Shown here piece after piece: positions 31,787-39,725 of a DNA stretch of 64,000 nucleotides (position 1 is its first letter; every line of letters starts with the position of its first letter). The stretch comes from Xylophilus sp. ASV27 (GTDB lineage Bacteria; Pseudomonadota; Gammaproteobacteria; Burkholderiales; Burkholderiaceae_C). Location of the stretch: positions 1 through 64,000 of the forward strand of contig NZ_JAELTO010000005.1 in assembly GCF_016428875.1 (NCBI RefSeq), written 5' to 3'. A model generated the notes under the pieces. That model ran no database searches, was not told the DNA's origin, and saw nothing but the letters and a program-made list of their open reading frames with translations. Position numbers and translations under genes: made by a program.

Positions 31787-32947
31787 TCAGTGCCGGACGT
31801 CGAGCACGATGTCGGTGAAGGACGGCCCGTCGTCCTGCAGCGGCGATGGGTCGCCGGCCCTGGCGGCGGCCGCCTTGGAGGCCATGGCGAAGTCGTTCTG
31901 CAGCCGCCACATCAGGTTGGTGGGCGAATCGGCGTGGGCGATGCCTTCCTTGCGGTCGACGATGCCCCCGGTGATCAGGCGGGCGATGTCCTGCTCGAAG
32001 GTCTGCGAGCCTTCGGCCATGGACTTCTCCATGGCCTCCTGCACGCCGGAGAAATTGCCCTTCTCGATCATGTCGGCCACCAGCTTGGTGTTGAGCATGA
32101 TCTCCACCGCCGGCACGCGGCCGCCCTGGACGGTGCGCAGCAGGCGCTGCGACACGACCGCCTTGAGCGCCGAGCACAGGTCGCCCAGCAGCGTCGGGCG
32201 CACCTCGACCGGGTAGAAGCTCAGCACCCGGTTCATCGCCTGGTAACTGTTGTTGGCGTGCATTGTGGCCAGGCACAACTGGCCCGACTGGGCATAGGCG
32301 ATGGCTGCGGACATGGTCTCGCGGTCGCGGATCTCGCCGATCAGGATCACGTCGGGCGCCTGGCGCAGCGCGTTCTTCAGCGCCACCTGCAGCGATTGCG
32401 TGTCGACGCCGATCTCGCGCTGGTTGACGATGGCCTTCTTGTTGCGGAACAGGAATTCGATCGGGTCCTCGATGGTCAGGATGTGGCCCGAGGCGGCCTC
32501 GTTGCGGCTGTCGATCATCGAGGCCAGCGTGGTGCTCTTGCCCGAGCCGGTGGCGCCCACCATCAGCACCAGGCCGCGCTTCTCCATGACCAGATCGCGC
32601 AGCAGCGGCGGCAGATTCAGCGCCTCGAGCCGCGGAATCTCGCTGTGGATGTGGCGCACCACCACCGCGAACGAGCCACGCTGGCGCATGGCGCTGACGC
32701 GAAAGCGCCCCACGTCCTTCATGGCGAAGCCGGCATTCAGCTCGCCGTTCTCCTGCAGCTCCTCCATGTGCTTGGGCGGCATCACCTCGGCCAGCAGCGT
32801 CCGCGGCGCGTCGTAGGGCAGCACCTGGGCGCTGACCGGCACGCACTCGCCGCTGATGCGCAGCGTGGCCGGCGCGTTGGCCGACAGGTACAGGTCCGAC
32901 GCATGCCGCTCGGCCATCAGCCGCAGAAGACGTTCCATCGTGCCCAT
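31787..32947 (-). CDS. pilU: Type IV pilus retraction ATPase PilU-like
   Basis: The 386-residue hexameric secretion ATPase has an N-terminal PAS-like half ([17 protein letters not shown]), Walker [11 protein letters not shown] (about residue 130), the Asp box EDPIEF, Walker [14 protein letters not shown] and the His box LATMHANN. The C-terminal [11 protein letters not shown] is characteristic of PilU as opposed to PilT. It helps PilT power pilus retraction. No pilT is adjacent; the gene is embedded in a lysine-biosynthesis block between dapE and dapD. Confidence 0.87.
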   Translation of the reverse strand: MGTMERLLRLMAERHASDLYLSANAPATLRISGECVPVSAQVLPYDAPRTLLAEVMPPKHMEELQENGELNAGFAMKDVGRFRVSAMRQRGSFAVVVRHIHSEIPRLEALNLPPLLRDLVMEKRGLVLMVGATGSGKSTTLASMIDSRNEAASGHILTIEDPIEFLFRNKKAIVNQREIGVDTQSLQVALKNALRQAPDVILIGEIRDRETMSAAIAYAQSGQLCLATMHANNSYQAMNRVLSFYPVEVRPTLLGDLCSALKAVVSQRLLRTVQGGRVPAVEIMLNTKLVADMIEKGNFSGVQEAMEKSMAEGSQTFEQDIARLITGGIVDRKEGIAHADSPTNLMWRLQNDFAMASKAAAARAGDPSPLQDDGPSFTDIVLDVRH

Positions 32948-32996
32948 GCGCGATTCCTTGGAGGGTGGTGGAGAGGGCCGGGGCGCTGCTGGACTA

Positions 32997-33830
32997 TCAG
33001 TCCCGGAGCAGATCGTTCAGGCTGGTGCTGGAGCGGGTTTTTGCATCCACCGTCTTGACGATGATGGCCGCATACGTGCTGTAGGCCGTGCCGTCGGCCG
33101 TCTTCTTGGGCATGTTGCCGCTGATCACCACACTGCCGGAGGGCACGCGGCCGTAGAGCATCTCGCCGGTTTCGCGGTTGAAGATCGGGGTGCTCTTGCC
33201 GATGTACACGCCCATGCCGAGCACCGAGTTCTCTTCGACGATCACGCCTTCGACCACCTCCGAGCGCGCGCCGATGAAGCAGTTGTCCTCGATGATGGTC
33301 GGGTTGGCCTGCAGCGGCTCGAGCACGCCGCCCAGGCCCACGCCGCCGGAGAGGTGCACGTTCTTGCCCACCTGCGCGCAGGAGCCCACGGTGGCCCAGG
33401 TGTCGACCATGGTGCCCTCATCGACGTAGGCGCCGATGTTGACGAAGGACGGCATCAGGATCGCGCCCTTGGCGACGAAGCTGCCGCGGCGCGCCACGGC
33501 CGGCGGCACCACGCGCACGCCGGTGGCGGCAATGTCGGCCTCGCTCATGCCCTGGTACTTGGTCGGCACCTTGTCGAAGAAATTCAGGTCGCCCGAGCGC
33601 ATCAGCACGTTGTCCTTCAGGCGGAAGGACAGCAGCACCGCCTTCTTGATCCACTGGTGCACGGTCCACTGGCCGACGCCTTCGCGCGTGGCCACGCGCA
33701 GCCTGCCGGCGTCGAGTTCGGCGAGCACGTGCTCGACCGCATCGGCCACCTCCTTGGGCGCGGCGGCGGGCGAGAGGCTGGCGCGGTTGTCCCACGCGTT
33801 GTCGATCAGGGTCTGGAGTTGCTGCGTCAT
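32997..33830 (-). CDS. dapD: 2,3,4,5-tetrahydropyridine-2,6-dicarboxylate N-succinyltransferase
   Basis: The 277-residue enzyme succinylates tetrahydrodipicolinate in the lysine/meso-DAP pathway. The left-handed beta-helix hexapeptide repeats are clear ([57 protein letters not shown]), as is the N-terminal [28 protein letters not shown] 33830 is chosen over an upstream in-frame start because it begins the conserved [13 protein letters not shown] and lies 4 bases from the dapC stop at 33835. Confidence 0.95.
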   Translation of the reverse strand: MTQQLQTLIDNAWDNRASLSPAAAPKEVADAVEHVLAELDAGRLRVATREGVGQWTVHQWIKKAVLLSFRLKDNVLMRSGDLNFFDKVPTKYQGMSEADIAATGVRVVPPAVARRGSFVAKGAILMPSFVNIGAYVDEGTMVDTWATVGSCAQVGKNVHLSGGVGLGGVLEPLQANPTIIEDNCFIGARSEVVEGVIVEENSVLGMGVYIGKSTPIFNRETGEMLYGRVPSGSVVISGNMPKKTADGTAYSTYAAIIVKTVDAKTRSSTSLNDLLRD

Positions 33831-33834
33831 TGGA

Positions 33835-35055
33835 TTAGAGCTTCTGAGGGGACTGGACAAACTGGACGATGCGGCGCGCGGCTTCGGCGCACTCGGCGGT
33901 TTCCGCGACGAGGGCCATGCGCACGCGCCCGGCGCCCGGGTTGGCGCCGCCGGCCTCGCGCGCGAGGTAGCTGCCGGGCAGAACCGTCACATTGTATTGA
34001 GCCAGCAGCGCACGCGCGAAGGCGGCATCGTCGCCGCCGAACGCGGGCGGGATGCCGGCCCACAGGTAGAAGCCGGCGTCGGGCAGGGCCACGTCCAGCG
34101 CCTGAGCGAGGATCGGCGTGACCTCGGCGAACTTGGCGCGGTACTGGGCGCGGTTGGCCGCCACATGCGCCTCGTCGCCCCAGGCGGCGATGCTGGCGGC
34201 CTGCACCACCGGGCTCATGGCGCTGCCGTGGTAGGTGCGGTAGAGCAGGAAGGCTTTCATCAGCGCCGCATCGCCGGCCACGAAGCCGCTGCGCAGGCCG
34301 GGCACGTTGCTGCGCTTGGACAGGCTGGTGAAGGCGACCAGGTTGCGGAAGTCGCCGCGGCCCAGCCGCGCCGCGGCCTCCAGGCCGCCCAGCGGCGCTT
34401 CGTCGCGGAAGTAGATCTCGCTGTAGCACTCGTCCGAGGCGATGACGAAGCCGTGGCGCTCGCTCAGCGCGAACAGCTTCCGCCACTCGTCCAGCGGCAT
34501 CACCGCGCCGGTCGGATTGCCGGGCGAACAGACGAACAGCAACTGCGTGCGGGCCCAGACATCGTCCGGCACCGCGTCCCAGTCCACCGCGAAGTTGCGC
34601 GCCGGATCGCTTGGCGCATAGAAGGGCGTGGCACCGGCGAGCAGGGCCGCGCCCTCGTAGATCTGGTAGAACGGATTGGGGCAGACCACCACCGGGTCGG
34701 GCCGCGTGGCATCGACCACGGTCTGGGTGAAGGCGAACAGCGCTTCGCGCGAGCCGTTGACCGGCAGCACCTGCGTGGCCGGGTCCAGCGCCAGCGCGTA
34801 GCGCCTGTGCAGCCAGCCGGTGAAGGCCTGGCGCAGCGCCAGGTCGCCGGCCGTGGGCGGGTAGCCCGCCAGCCCGCCTTCGGTGCGCAAGGCCGCATCG
34901 GCCAGGGCCTGCTGGATGAAGGGCGGCGTCGGGTGCTTGGGCTCGCCGATGCCGAGGCTGATCGGCCGCAGGCCGGGCGCGGGCGCGACGCCCGCGAAGA
35001 GTTGCCGCAGCCGCTCGAAAGGGTAGGGCTGCAGGCGGGAGAGCAGGGGGTTCAT
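33835..35055 (-). CDS. dapC: Succinyldiaminopimelate transaminase
   Basis: The 406-residue class I/II aminotransferase makes N-succinyl-LL-DAP. Motifs are [12 protein letters not shown] near residue 35, [25 protein letters not shown] and the PLP-lysine [14 protein letters not shown] (Lys about 245). [11 protein letters not shown] near the N-terminus is typical of the DapC group in betaproteobacteria. It is the first gene of the leftward dapC-dapD block. Upstream lies the 59-bp MITE remnant. Confidence 0.9.
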   Translation of the reverse strand: MNPLLSRLQPYPFERLRQLFAGVAPAPGLRPISLGIGEPKHPTPPFIQQALADAALRTEGGLAGYPPTAGDLALRQAFTGWLHRRYALALDPATQVLPVNGSREALFAFTQTVVDATRPDPVVVCPNPFYQIYEGAALLAGATPFYAPSDPARNFAVDWDAVPDDVWARTQLLFVCSPGNPTGAVMPLDEWRKLFALSERHGFVIASDECYSEIYFRDEAPLGGLEAAARLGRGDFRNLVAFTSLSKRSNVPGLRSGFVAGDAALMKAFLLYRTYHGSAMSPVVQAASIAAWGDEAHVAANRAQYRAKFAEVTPILAQALDVALPDAGFYLWAGIPPAFGGDDAAFARALLAQYNVTVLPGSYLAREAGGANPGAGRVRMALVAETAECAEAARRIVQFVQSPQKL

Positions 35056-35083
35056 GGGCGGGGATTATCCCTTGGCGCCTTGG

Positions 35084-35142
35084 GGCGGCGCTGAACAAGT
35101 CCCCGCGAAGCGCGGCATGCGATGGGCTCGTTCGGCGTGGGC
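35084..35142 (+). mobile_element. 59-bp internally deleted MITE derivative, copy 4
   Basis: The left end GGCGGCGCTGAACAAGTCCC matches the 161-bp MITEs, and the right end (GGGCTCGTTCGGCGTGGGC) is a diverged inverse copy; the middle ~100 bases are missing. Flanks are TTGG (35080-35083) and TTAG (35143-35146), a target duplication with one mismatch. The right TTAG contains the stop codon of the repressor gene. Confidence 0.65.
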
Positions 35143-35850
35143 TTAGATGGTCTCGCTGTCGAGATGCACCGCGCGGCCGATCAGCATTGCCCCGGGCGCG
35201 GACAACTGCTTGCGTGGAAAGCGCAGCGGGTTGTCGGCCACCAGCCACCAGGCGCCGCGATCGCGCACCAGCCGGCGCACCAGGCAGGCACCTTCGTAGT
35301 TGACGGCGAACACCTTCCCGTCCATGGGCTCGGTCTGGCGGGTGTCCACCGTCACCACGTCGGCTTCGTGCAGCGAAGGCCGCATGCTGTCGTCGTTCAC
35401 CCTGAGTGCCAGCAGGCGGGCGCTCAGGTAGCCACGCCGGCGCAGCCAGGCCTGGGTGAACAGCGCCTGGGGGGTGTCGGCGCCGTCGGCCGCGCCGTCC
35501 GTGTGGCGCGTGGCCTGGCCGCTCTTGCCGGCGTGCAACGACAACGCCGCGATGGGCACCGCCACGATGCCGTCCTCGTCTTCGGGCCCCGGGTCGGGCG
35601 CCGCGGGCCTGGACGCATAGCCGGCTGCCGCCGGGTACTGGGCGAACCAGCCGCCCATGCCCCGCAAAGCCTCGATGGCGCGCACCGTCTTGTCCGACAC
35701 CGCCCGCGTGCCCGACAGCATCTGCCGCATGAAGGCCCCATCGCGGTAGCCAAGCAGGCGCCCGAACGCCGTGACGTTGCCCTGCGTGACTTGTGCAACC
35801 GCGAGCTCCAGCCGTTGGCGCCGATAAAGCTGTAACGCCGTTTCATCCAT
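35143..35850 (-). CDS. Phage-type repressor with S24 (LexA/CI-like) C-terminal domain
   Basis: The 235-residue protein has an N-terminal helix-turn-helix (VTAFGRLLGYRDGAFMRQML, about residues 26-45) and a C-terminal S24 domain with the nucleophile region RVNDDSMRPSLHEADVV (Ser155). Where LexA and CI have the catalytic Lys in a VKRL motif, this protein has VRRL (Arg192), which would be expected to prevent RecA-stimulated self-cleavage. An Ala-Gly bond (76-77) exists in the linker. It is divergent from a small Cro/YdaS-like gene over a region with three matching palindromes. ATG 35850 is preferred to the upstream in-frame ATGs because those overlap the operators. Confidence 0.8.
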   Translation of the reverse strand: MDETALQLYRRQRLELAVAQVTQGNVTAFGRLLGYRDGAFMRQMLSGTRAVSDKTVRAIEALRGMGGWFAQYPAAAGYASRPAAPDPGPEDEDGIVAVPIAALSLHAGKSGQATRHTDGAADGADTPQALFTQAWLRRRGYLSARLLALRVNDDSMRPSLHEADVVTVDTRQTEPMDGKVFAVNYEGACLVRRLVRDRGAWWLVADNPLRFPRKQLSAPGAMLIGRAVHLDSETI

Positions 35851-35859
35851 GCTGCGACA

Positions 35860-35920
35860 GTAGCACGCGCTACAGTTGCAAAAGCTACGCATCAAAATTA
35901 CAATCAGTAGCTATTGCTAC
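35860..35920. promoter_or_regulatory. Three GTAGC-N4-GCTAC operators between repressor and Cro-like genes
   Basis: Perfect copies are at 35860-35873 and 35907-35920, and one with a single mismatch (GTTGC-AAAA-GCTAC) at 35875-35888. All lie between the divergent start codons. Number, symmetry and position resemble the tripartite operator of lambdoid immunity regions. Spacing is 15 bp between the first two centres and 32 bp to the third. Confidence 0.65.
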
Positions 35921-35932
35921 CAAAAATGCAAC

Positions 35933-36229
35933 ATGGATCTGAACGAATACCTCCAGCTGGAAGGCGCGCCGAGCGTCTGCGAGTTGCGCCGGCGCATGGC
36001 CCTGTACGGCTCGCCGGTCAAGAGTGACGCGCAGATACGCCAGTGGCAGCATCGCTACGCGCGGCGCGTCCCATCGCCGGTCAACTGCGTGGCCATCGAG
36101 TACGCCACGGGAGGGCGCGTCACCCGCAAGGACCTGCGCCCGCACGACTGGGCCTGCATCTGGCCCGAACTGGCCTGCCAGCCCACTCCTCTGCCGCCCG
36201 CGACCCTGCATCCCGCCGACACCGAATGA
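35933..36229 (+). CDS. Cro/YdaS-like small DNA-binding protein
   Basis: The 98-residue protein resembles YdaS/Cro-type regulators: MDLNEYLQLEGAPSVCELRR, KSDAQIRQWQHRYARRVPSP, NCVAIEYATGGRVTRKDLRP and a Trp-containing end DWACIWPELA. The helix-turn-helix is about residues 28-70. It is divergent from the S24 repressor and 108 bases upstream of the polysaccharide synthase gene on the same strand, so it may be the first cistron of that operon. No other phage genes surround it. Confidence 0.75.
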   Translation: MDLNEYLQLEGAPSVCELRRRMALYGSPVKSDAQIRQWQHRYARRVPSPVNCVAIEYATGGRVTRKDLRPHDWACIWPELACQPTPLPPATLHPADTE

Positions 36230-36308
36230 CCCATCCTCCCCACCGTCGCCTCCGCCCCCTCGCCCCAGCACTTCCCCAACGCCCGCAAGTCCTTTCCCGC
36301 AAATTTCC

Positions 36309-36337
36309 GGCGGCCTGCCAGGCCTTGTGGGGCCGCC
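36309..36337 (+). promoter_or_regulatory. Hairpin directly upstream of the GT2 start codon
   Basis: GGCGGCC (36309-36315) pairs perfectly with GGCCGCC (36331-36337), whose last base touches the ATG at 36338; CCA/TGG inside the loop can extend the stem. No purine-rich ribosome-binding site is seen outside it, so the structure may restrict initiation. Confidence 0.4.
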
Positions 36338-37612
36338 ATGCTTGATGGCATCTACCACTTCTGGTTCTACTTCCCCGTGGTCATGGTCCTGCTGCAGTTC
36401 GCGGGCGGGCTGCTGGCGCGCCTGAGCACGCGGGCGGGCGACCCGGTGCGCGACTACGGCTACCAGCCCATGGTCAGCGTGCTGCTGCCCGTTTACAACG
36501 AAGGCGAGCACGTTCTGGCCACCATCGGCAGCATCCTGGCCTGCGACTGGCCGGCCGCGCGGCTGGAGATCGTGGCGGTGGACGACTGCAGCGCCGACGA
36601 TTCCTGGCACTGGCTCCAGGTGGCCGCCACGCGTTGGCCGCAGCAGGTGCGCATCCAGCGCAACGCCGTCAACAGCGGCAAGCACGTGTCGCTTTCGCGC
36701 GCTCTGGGCCGCTCGCGCGGCGAGGTGCTGATCTGCATCGACAGCGACTGCATCTTCGACCGCCAGGTGGTGCGCGAACTGGTGGCCTGCTTTGCCGACC
36801 CGCAGGTGGGCGCGGTGGGCGGCAACATCGGCATCCGCAACGTCAACGACAACGTGCTCACGATCGGCCAGACCATGGTCTATTACATGAGCTTCCAGTT
36901 CGGCAAGATGCTGCAGAACCTCTCGGGCCATGTGTTCTGCATCAGCGGTTGCCTGTTTGCGGTGCGGCGTCCGCTGTTCGAGCAGGTCGAGGCCGAGGTC
37001 AAGGGTCGCAACTGGTTCGGCCTGGGCGTGCGCGATGGCGAAGACCGCTACATGACCCACGCGATCATGATGCGCGGCTGGAAGACCATCGTGAACCCGC
37101 GCGCCACCTGCTGGACCGCCGCCCCGACGCAGCTCGCGCAGTTCTTCTCGCAGCAGGTGCGCTGGCGCCGCTCGGGCCTGCGCGACCTGTTCTGGACCTG
37201 GCGGCGCATGCCCGAGCACCTGCGCCTGATCGGCATGCTGCCGCTCATGGCCGCGCTGGTGCCCGAGACGTTCACGGCGGTCTGGTCGTTCCTGCTGATC
37301 GCCTCGGTGCTGTCGGCCGGCATCGCCCAGGCTGCATCGACGCTGATCGCGGCCATCCTGACCTTCGCCGGGGTGTTCGTCGCAGCGGCGCTGCTCTACA
37401 ACATCACCTGCCACCGGCTCGCCCCGGGCTCCACGCGCATCCGCACGCCGGTGCTGGCGGCCGTTGCCGGTGCCTGGTTCTTCGTCGACGCGCTGCTGAT
37501 CACCCTGGTGGCCCTGTTCACCTTCGACGTCGGCACCTGGGGCACGCGCGAAAAGCCAGGCGCCCGGCCCGCCCCCGCCACACCGCCCAAGACCCCGGAG
37601 CAGCAGGCATGA
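36338..37612 (+). CDS. Processive GT2 polysaccharide synthase (HasA/NodC/Alg8-type)
   Basis: The 424-residue inner-membrane enzyme has one N-terminal helix (about residues 5-25), a cytoplasmic GT-A domain and about four C-terminal helices (about 300-400). Catalytic features of processive synthases are present: VSVLLPVYNEGEHV, VAVDDCS (about 80), DSDC (about 134), GEDRYMT (about 233) and the acceptor-site QQVRW (about 271). A Pro/Ala-rich tail ends the protein. It should polymerise and extrude a beta-linked sugar from a UDP donor. The downstream genes (adaptor, exported partner, UDP-sugar dehydrogenase) support a uronate-containing product. Its TGA overlaps the next ATG by 4 bases. Confidence 0.88.
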   Translation: MLDGIYHFWFYFPVVMVLLQFAGGLLARLSTRAGDPVRDYGYQPMVSVLLPVYNEGEHVLATIGSILACDWPAARLEIVAVDDCSADDSWHWLQVAATRWPQQVRIQRNAVNSGKHVSLSRALGRSRGEVLICIDSDCIFDRQVVRELVACFADPQVGAVGGNIGIRNVNDNVLTIGQTMVYYMSFQFGKMLQNLSGHVFCISGCLFAVRRPLFEQVEAEVKGRNWFGLGVRDGEDRYMTHAIMMRGWKTIVNPRATCWTAAPTQLAQFFSQQVRWRRSGLRDLFWTWRRMPEHLRLIGMLPLMAALVPETFTAVWSFLLIASVLSAGIAQAASTLIAAILTFAGVFVAAALLYNITCHRLAPGSTRIRTPVLAAVAGAWFFVDALLITLVALFTFDVGTWGTREKPGARPAPATPPKTPEQQA

Positions 37613-38667
37613 CCCGCATGCAGAAGATCATCGTCACGGCCTACCGCTACCTCGCCATCGGGGTGCTGGGCGCCGTGCTGTCCACCGCCCTGGCCTACGC
37701 GGCGGTGACGCTGTTCTACATTGCCAACGAGAGCTGGGCCGCGCCGGTCGTCATCTCTCGCACCAACGAGAACATCCTGCGCCTCAGCGCCGAAGTGTTC
37801 CGCACCCGGCAGGCGGCCGACGGGCTCGACAGCGCATGGCAGGCGCTGGCGCGCGAATCCGAGACGCTGCGCGAGCAGGCGCGCGTGCTGGAGCGGCTGG
37901 TGGCCAGCGGCGACAGCGCCGTCGCGCAGCAAAGGCGTGCCGACCTGAAGCTGTCGCACCAGGTCGAGCTGCTGGGCGGCGCCAAGCGGGTGGACATCGC
38001 CAGGACGCGCAGGGTACTGGCGGAGATCGCCACGCTGGAGGACGGCATCGAGCGCGACCTCCAGGCCGGCCTCATGACGCGCGACGACGCGGTGCGCGCG
38101 CGCGCCACGCTCAACGGCTACAAGACCTCGGCCACCGACTCGGCCGCCACCGGCGTGGCGCTGGAGCGCCAGTTGTCCGAGCTGCGCCGCTCGGCCACCA
38201 CGCTGGCCGGCGGCCCGGCGCAACTGCCGCAGGCGCTGGAGGTGCTGGGCCGCACCGCCGGCTACCGCATGCAGCTCGAGAACCTGCGCCTGAAGCTGCA
38301 GCAGAACACGCAGGAGGCCGACAACAAGCGGCGCGAGGCGGCGCAGCTGCGGCAGATCATCGCCACGCTGAGCGACAGCCCCTACTTCCGCGTGACGCAG
38401 TCCGACACTCCGCTGTCCTTTGCCTTCGTGCCCTACGACAACGAGGCCGTCGCGCGGCCGGGCCAGCCGGTCTTCGACTGTGTGCTGCACGTGATCGTGT
38501 GCCGCCGCGTCGGCAGCGTCACGCGCGTGCACCGCGACGAGGAGCGCGCGCAGCACCCGCTGTTCAAGCTCGAGACGCGCGGGTTCCTGGTCGAGCTCGA
38601 TCTCACCGAGTCCCAGGCCGCCAAGTCTCGCGTGCTGTTCATTGGCCGCGCCCCGTTGTGGCTCTGA
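37609..38667 (+). CDS. Inner-membrane adaptor protein with coiled coil (MFP-like), polysaccharide cluster
   Basis: The 352-residue protein has one N-terminal transmembrane helix (about residues 15-40), a long helical hairpin/coiled-coil region (about 50-265) with Arg/Glu/Gln heptads, and a compact beta-rich C-terminus (YFRVTQSDTPLSFAFVPYD, PVFDCVLHVIVCRRVGSV). This is the layout of HlyD/Alg44-type periplasmic adaptors. No PilZ domain is visible, so regulation by cyclic-di-GMP is not indicated in this protein. It is coupled to the synthase (ATGA) and likely bridges it to the next gene product. I cannot name a specific family. Confidence 0.65.
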   Translation: MTRMQKIIVTAYRYLAIGVLGAVLSTALAYAAVTLFYIANESWAAPVVISRTNENILRLSAEVFRTRQAADGLDSAWQALARESETLREQARVLERLVASGDSAVAQQRRADLKLSHQVELLGGAKRVDIARTRRVLAEIATLEDGIERDLQAGLMTRDDAVRARATLNGYKTSATDSAATGVALERQLSELRRSATTLAGGPAQLPQALEVLGRTAGYRMQLENLRLKLQQNTQEADNKRREAAQLRQIIATLSDSPYFRVTQSDTPLSFAFVPYDNEAVARPGQPVFDCVLHVIVCRRVGSVTRVHRDEERAQHPLFKLETRGFLVELDLTESQAAKSRVLFIGRAPLWL

Positions 38668-38675
38668 GGGTTGCC

Positions 38676-39725
38676 ATGCGTTCATCCATTCTTCTGTGCA
38701 GCCTGGCCTTGCTGCCCCTGGCCGCCTCCGCCGACGAGGCCGACAGCTACTGCGCGCTGGCCGCAGCGCAGGGGCGCGTGCAGTCCGCCACCCTGTCGGC
38801 CCCCGAGGCTTTCGCCAGCGTGGGCGACCCCGCCAGCGAGCGGCGCAACGTCGTGCTGGGCGTGCGCAAGAGCTTCGCGCGCGAGCGCCAGGGCCGGCTG
38901 GCGACCGAACTGGCCGAGGCCCAGTGCGCGGCCTATCGCTCGCAGCAGCGCCTGGGCCTGCGGCTGGCCAGCATCGAACTGGTCACCGAGCAGCGTGGCC
39001 TCATGGCGCTGGCTGCGGCCCTGCAAGCTGCGCTGGCCGCCGCCGAATCGAACCTGCGCCAGGAGCGCCAGTCGCTCGCGCGCCGCCAGGCCACTTTGCT
39101 CGATGTGCAAAGCGCCTTCGACGCACGCGACCGGCTGCAGGAAAAGCGGGCCCGCGCCGAGCAGCGCCTGAGCTACCTGGCCGCGCATGCCCCGGTCGAA
39201 GAGGCCGCGCTGCTGCCCGACGCCGAGCGCGCCATCGCCGACCAGGCCCGGGTGACCGAGCTCGGCGCGCTGCTGCAGGCCGAAGGCGGCTGGGATGTGA
39301 GCGTGGCGCTGGGCATGCGGCGCGGGCTCTCCGACGGCGCGCAGTCGGCCTTCGCCAGCGTGGCGCTGTCGCGCAGCTTCGGCGCCGGCGCATCGCGCCG
39401 CGCGGCCGAGGACACCGGCGCGCTGGCGGCACGCTGGCTCTCCGAGCAGCAGGAAGGCCCGCTGCAGAAGCTCCAGCGCAGCCGCGATGCGGTGGCCGGC
39501 GCGTACGCCGCCGGGCGCATGGTGCAGACCGGGCTGCAGCAGCGCCGCGCCGCGCTGCGCGAAACGCTCGCCAGCGTGGAGGGCAGCGACACTGCCGCCG
39601 CCGCGCGCCTGGCGCGCAAACTGCGCATCGACATCCTCGCCACCGACGCCGAACTGGCCGACGCTGCCGCGCGCCAGGGCTACCTGCAATCGTGGCTGGC
39701 GCTGAACGGGGGCGAGCAGCCATGA
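38676..39725 (+). CDS. Exported helical protein, TolC-like partner of the polysaccharide cluster
   Basis: The 349-residue protein starts with a Sec signal peptide (SILLCSLALLPLAASA, cleavage near ASA-DEA). The mature part is dominated by long amphipathic helices (AALQAALAAAESNLRQERQS and RRAALRETLASVEG regions) with one beta-like segment, GGWDVSVALGMRRGLSDG, followed by SAFASVALSRSFGAGA, reminiscent of the outer-membrane strands in half of a TolC/OEP protein. It contains only one such set, so it may be a reduced or duplicated-by-oligomer version. It ends with ATGA coupling to the dehydrogenase gene. Confidence 0.55.
   Translation: MRSSILLCSLALLPLAASADEADSYCALAAAQGRVQSATLSAPEAFASVGDPASERRNVVLGVRKSFARERQGRLATELAEAQCAAYRSQQRLGLRLASIELVTEQRGLMALAAALQAALAAAESNLRQERQSLARRQATLLDVQSAFDARDRLQEKRARAEQRLSYLAAHAPVEEAALLPDAERAIADQARVTELGALLQAEGGWDVSVALGMRRGLSDGAQSAFASVALSRSFGAGASRRAAEDTGALAARWLSEQQEGPLQKLQRSRDAVAGAYAAGRMVQTGLQQRRAALRETLASVEGSDTAAAARLARKLRIDILATDAELADAAARQGYLQSWLALNGGEQP

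Noticed and set aside
35143-36229. Prophage or phage remnant signalled by the repressor/Cro pair
   Set aside because: No integrase, terminase, structural or lysis genes and no attachment-site duplication are visible; the neighbours are chromosomal dap and polysaccharide genes.
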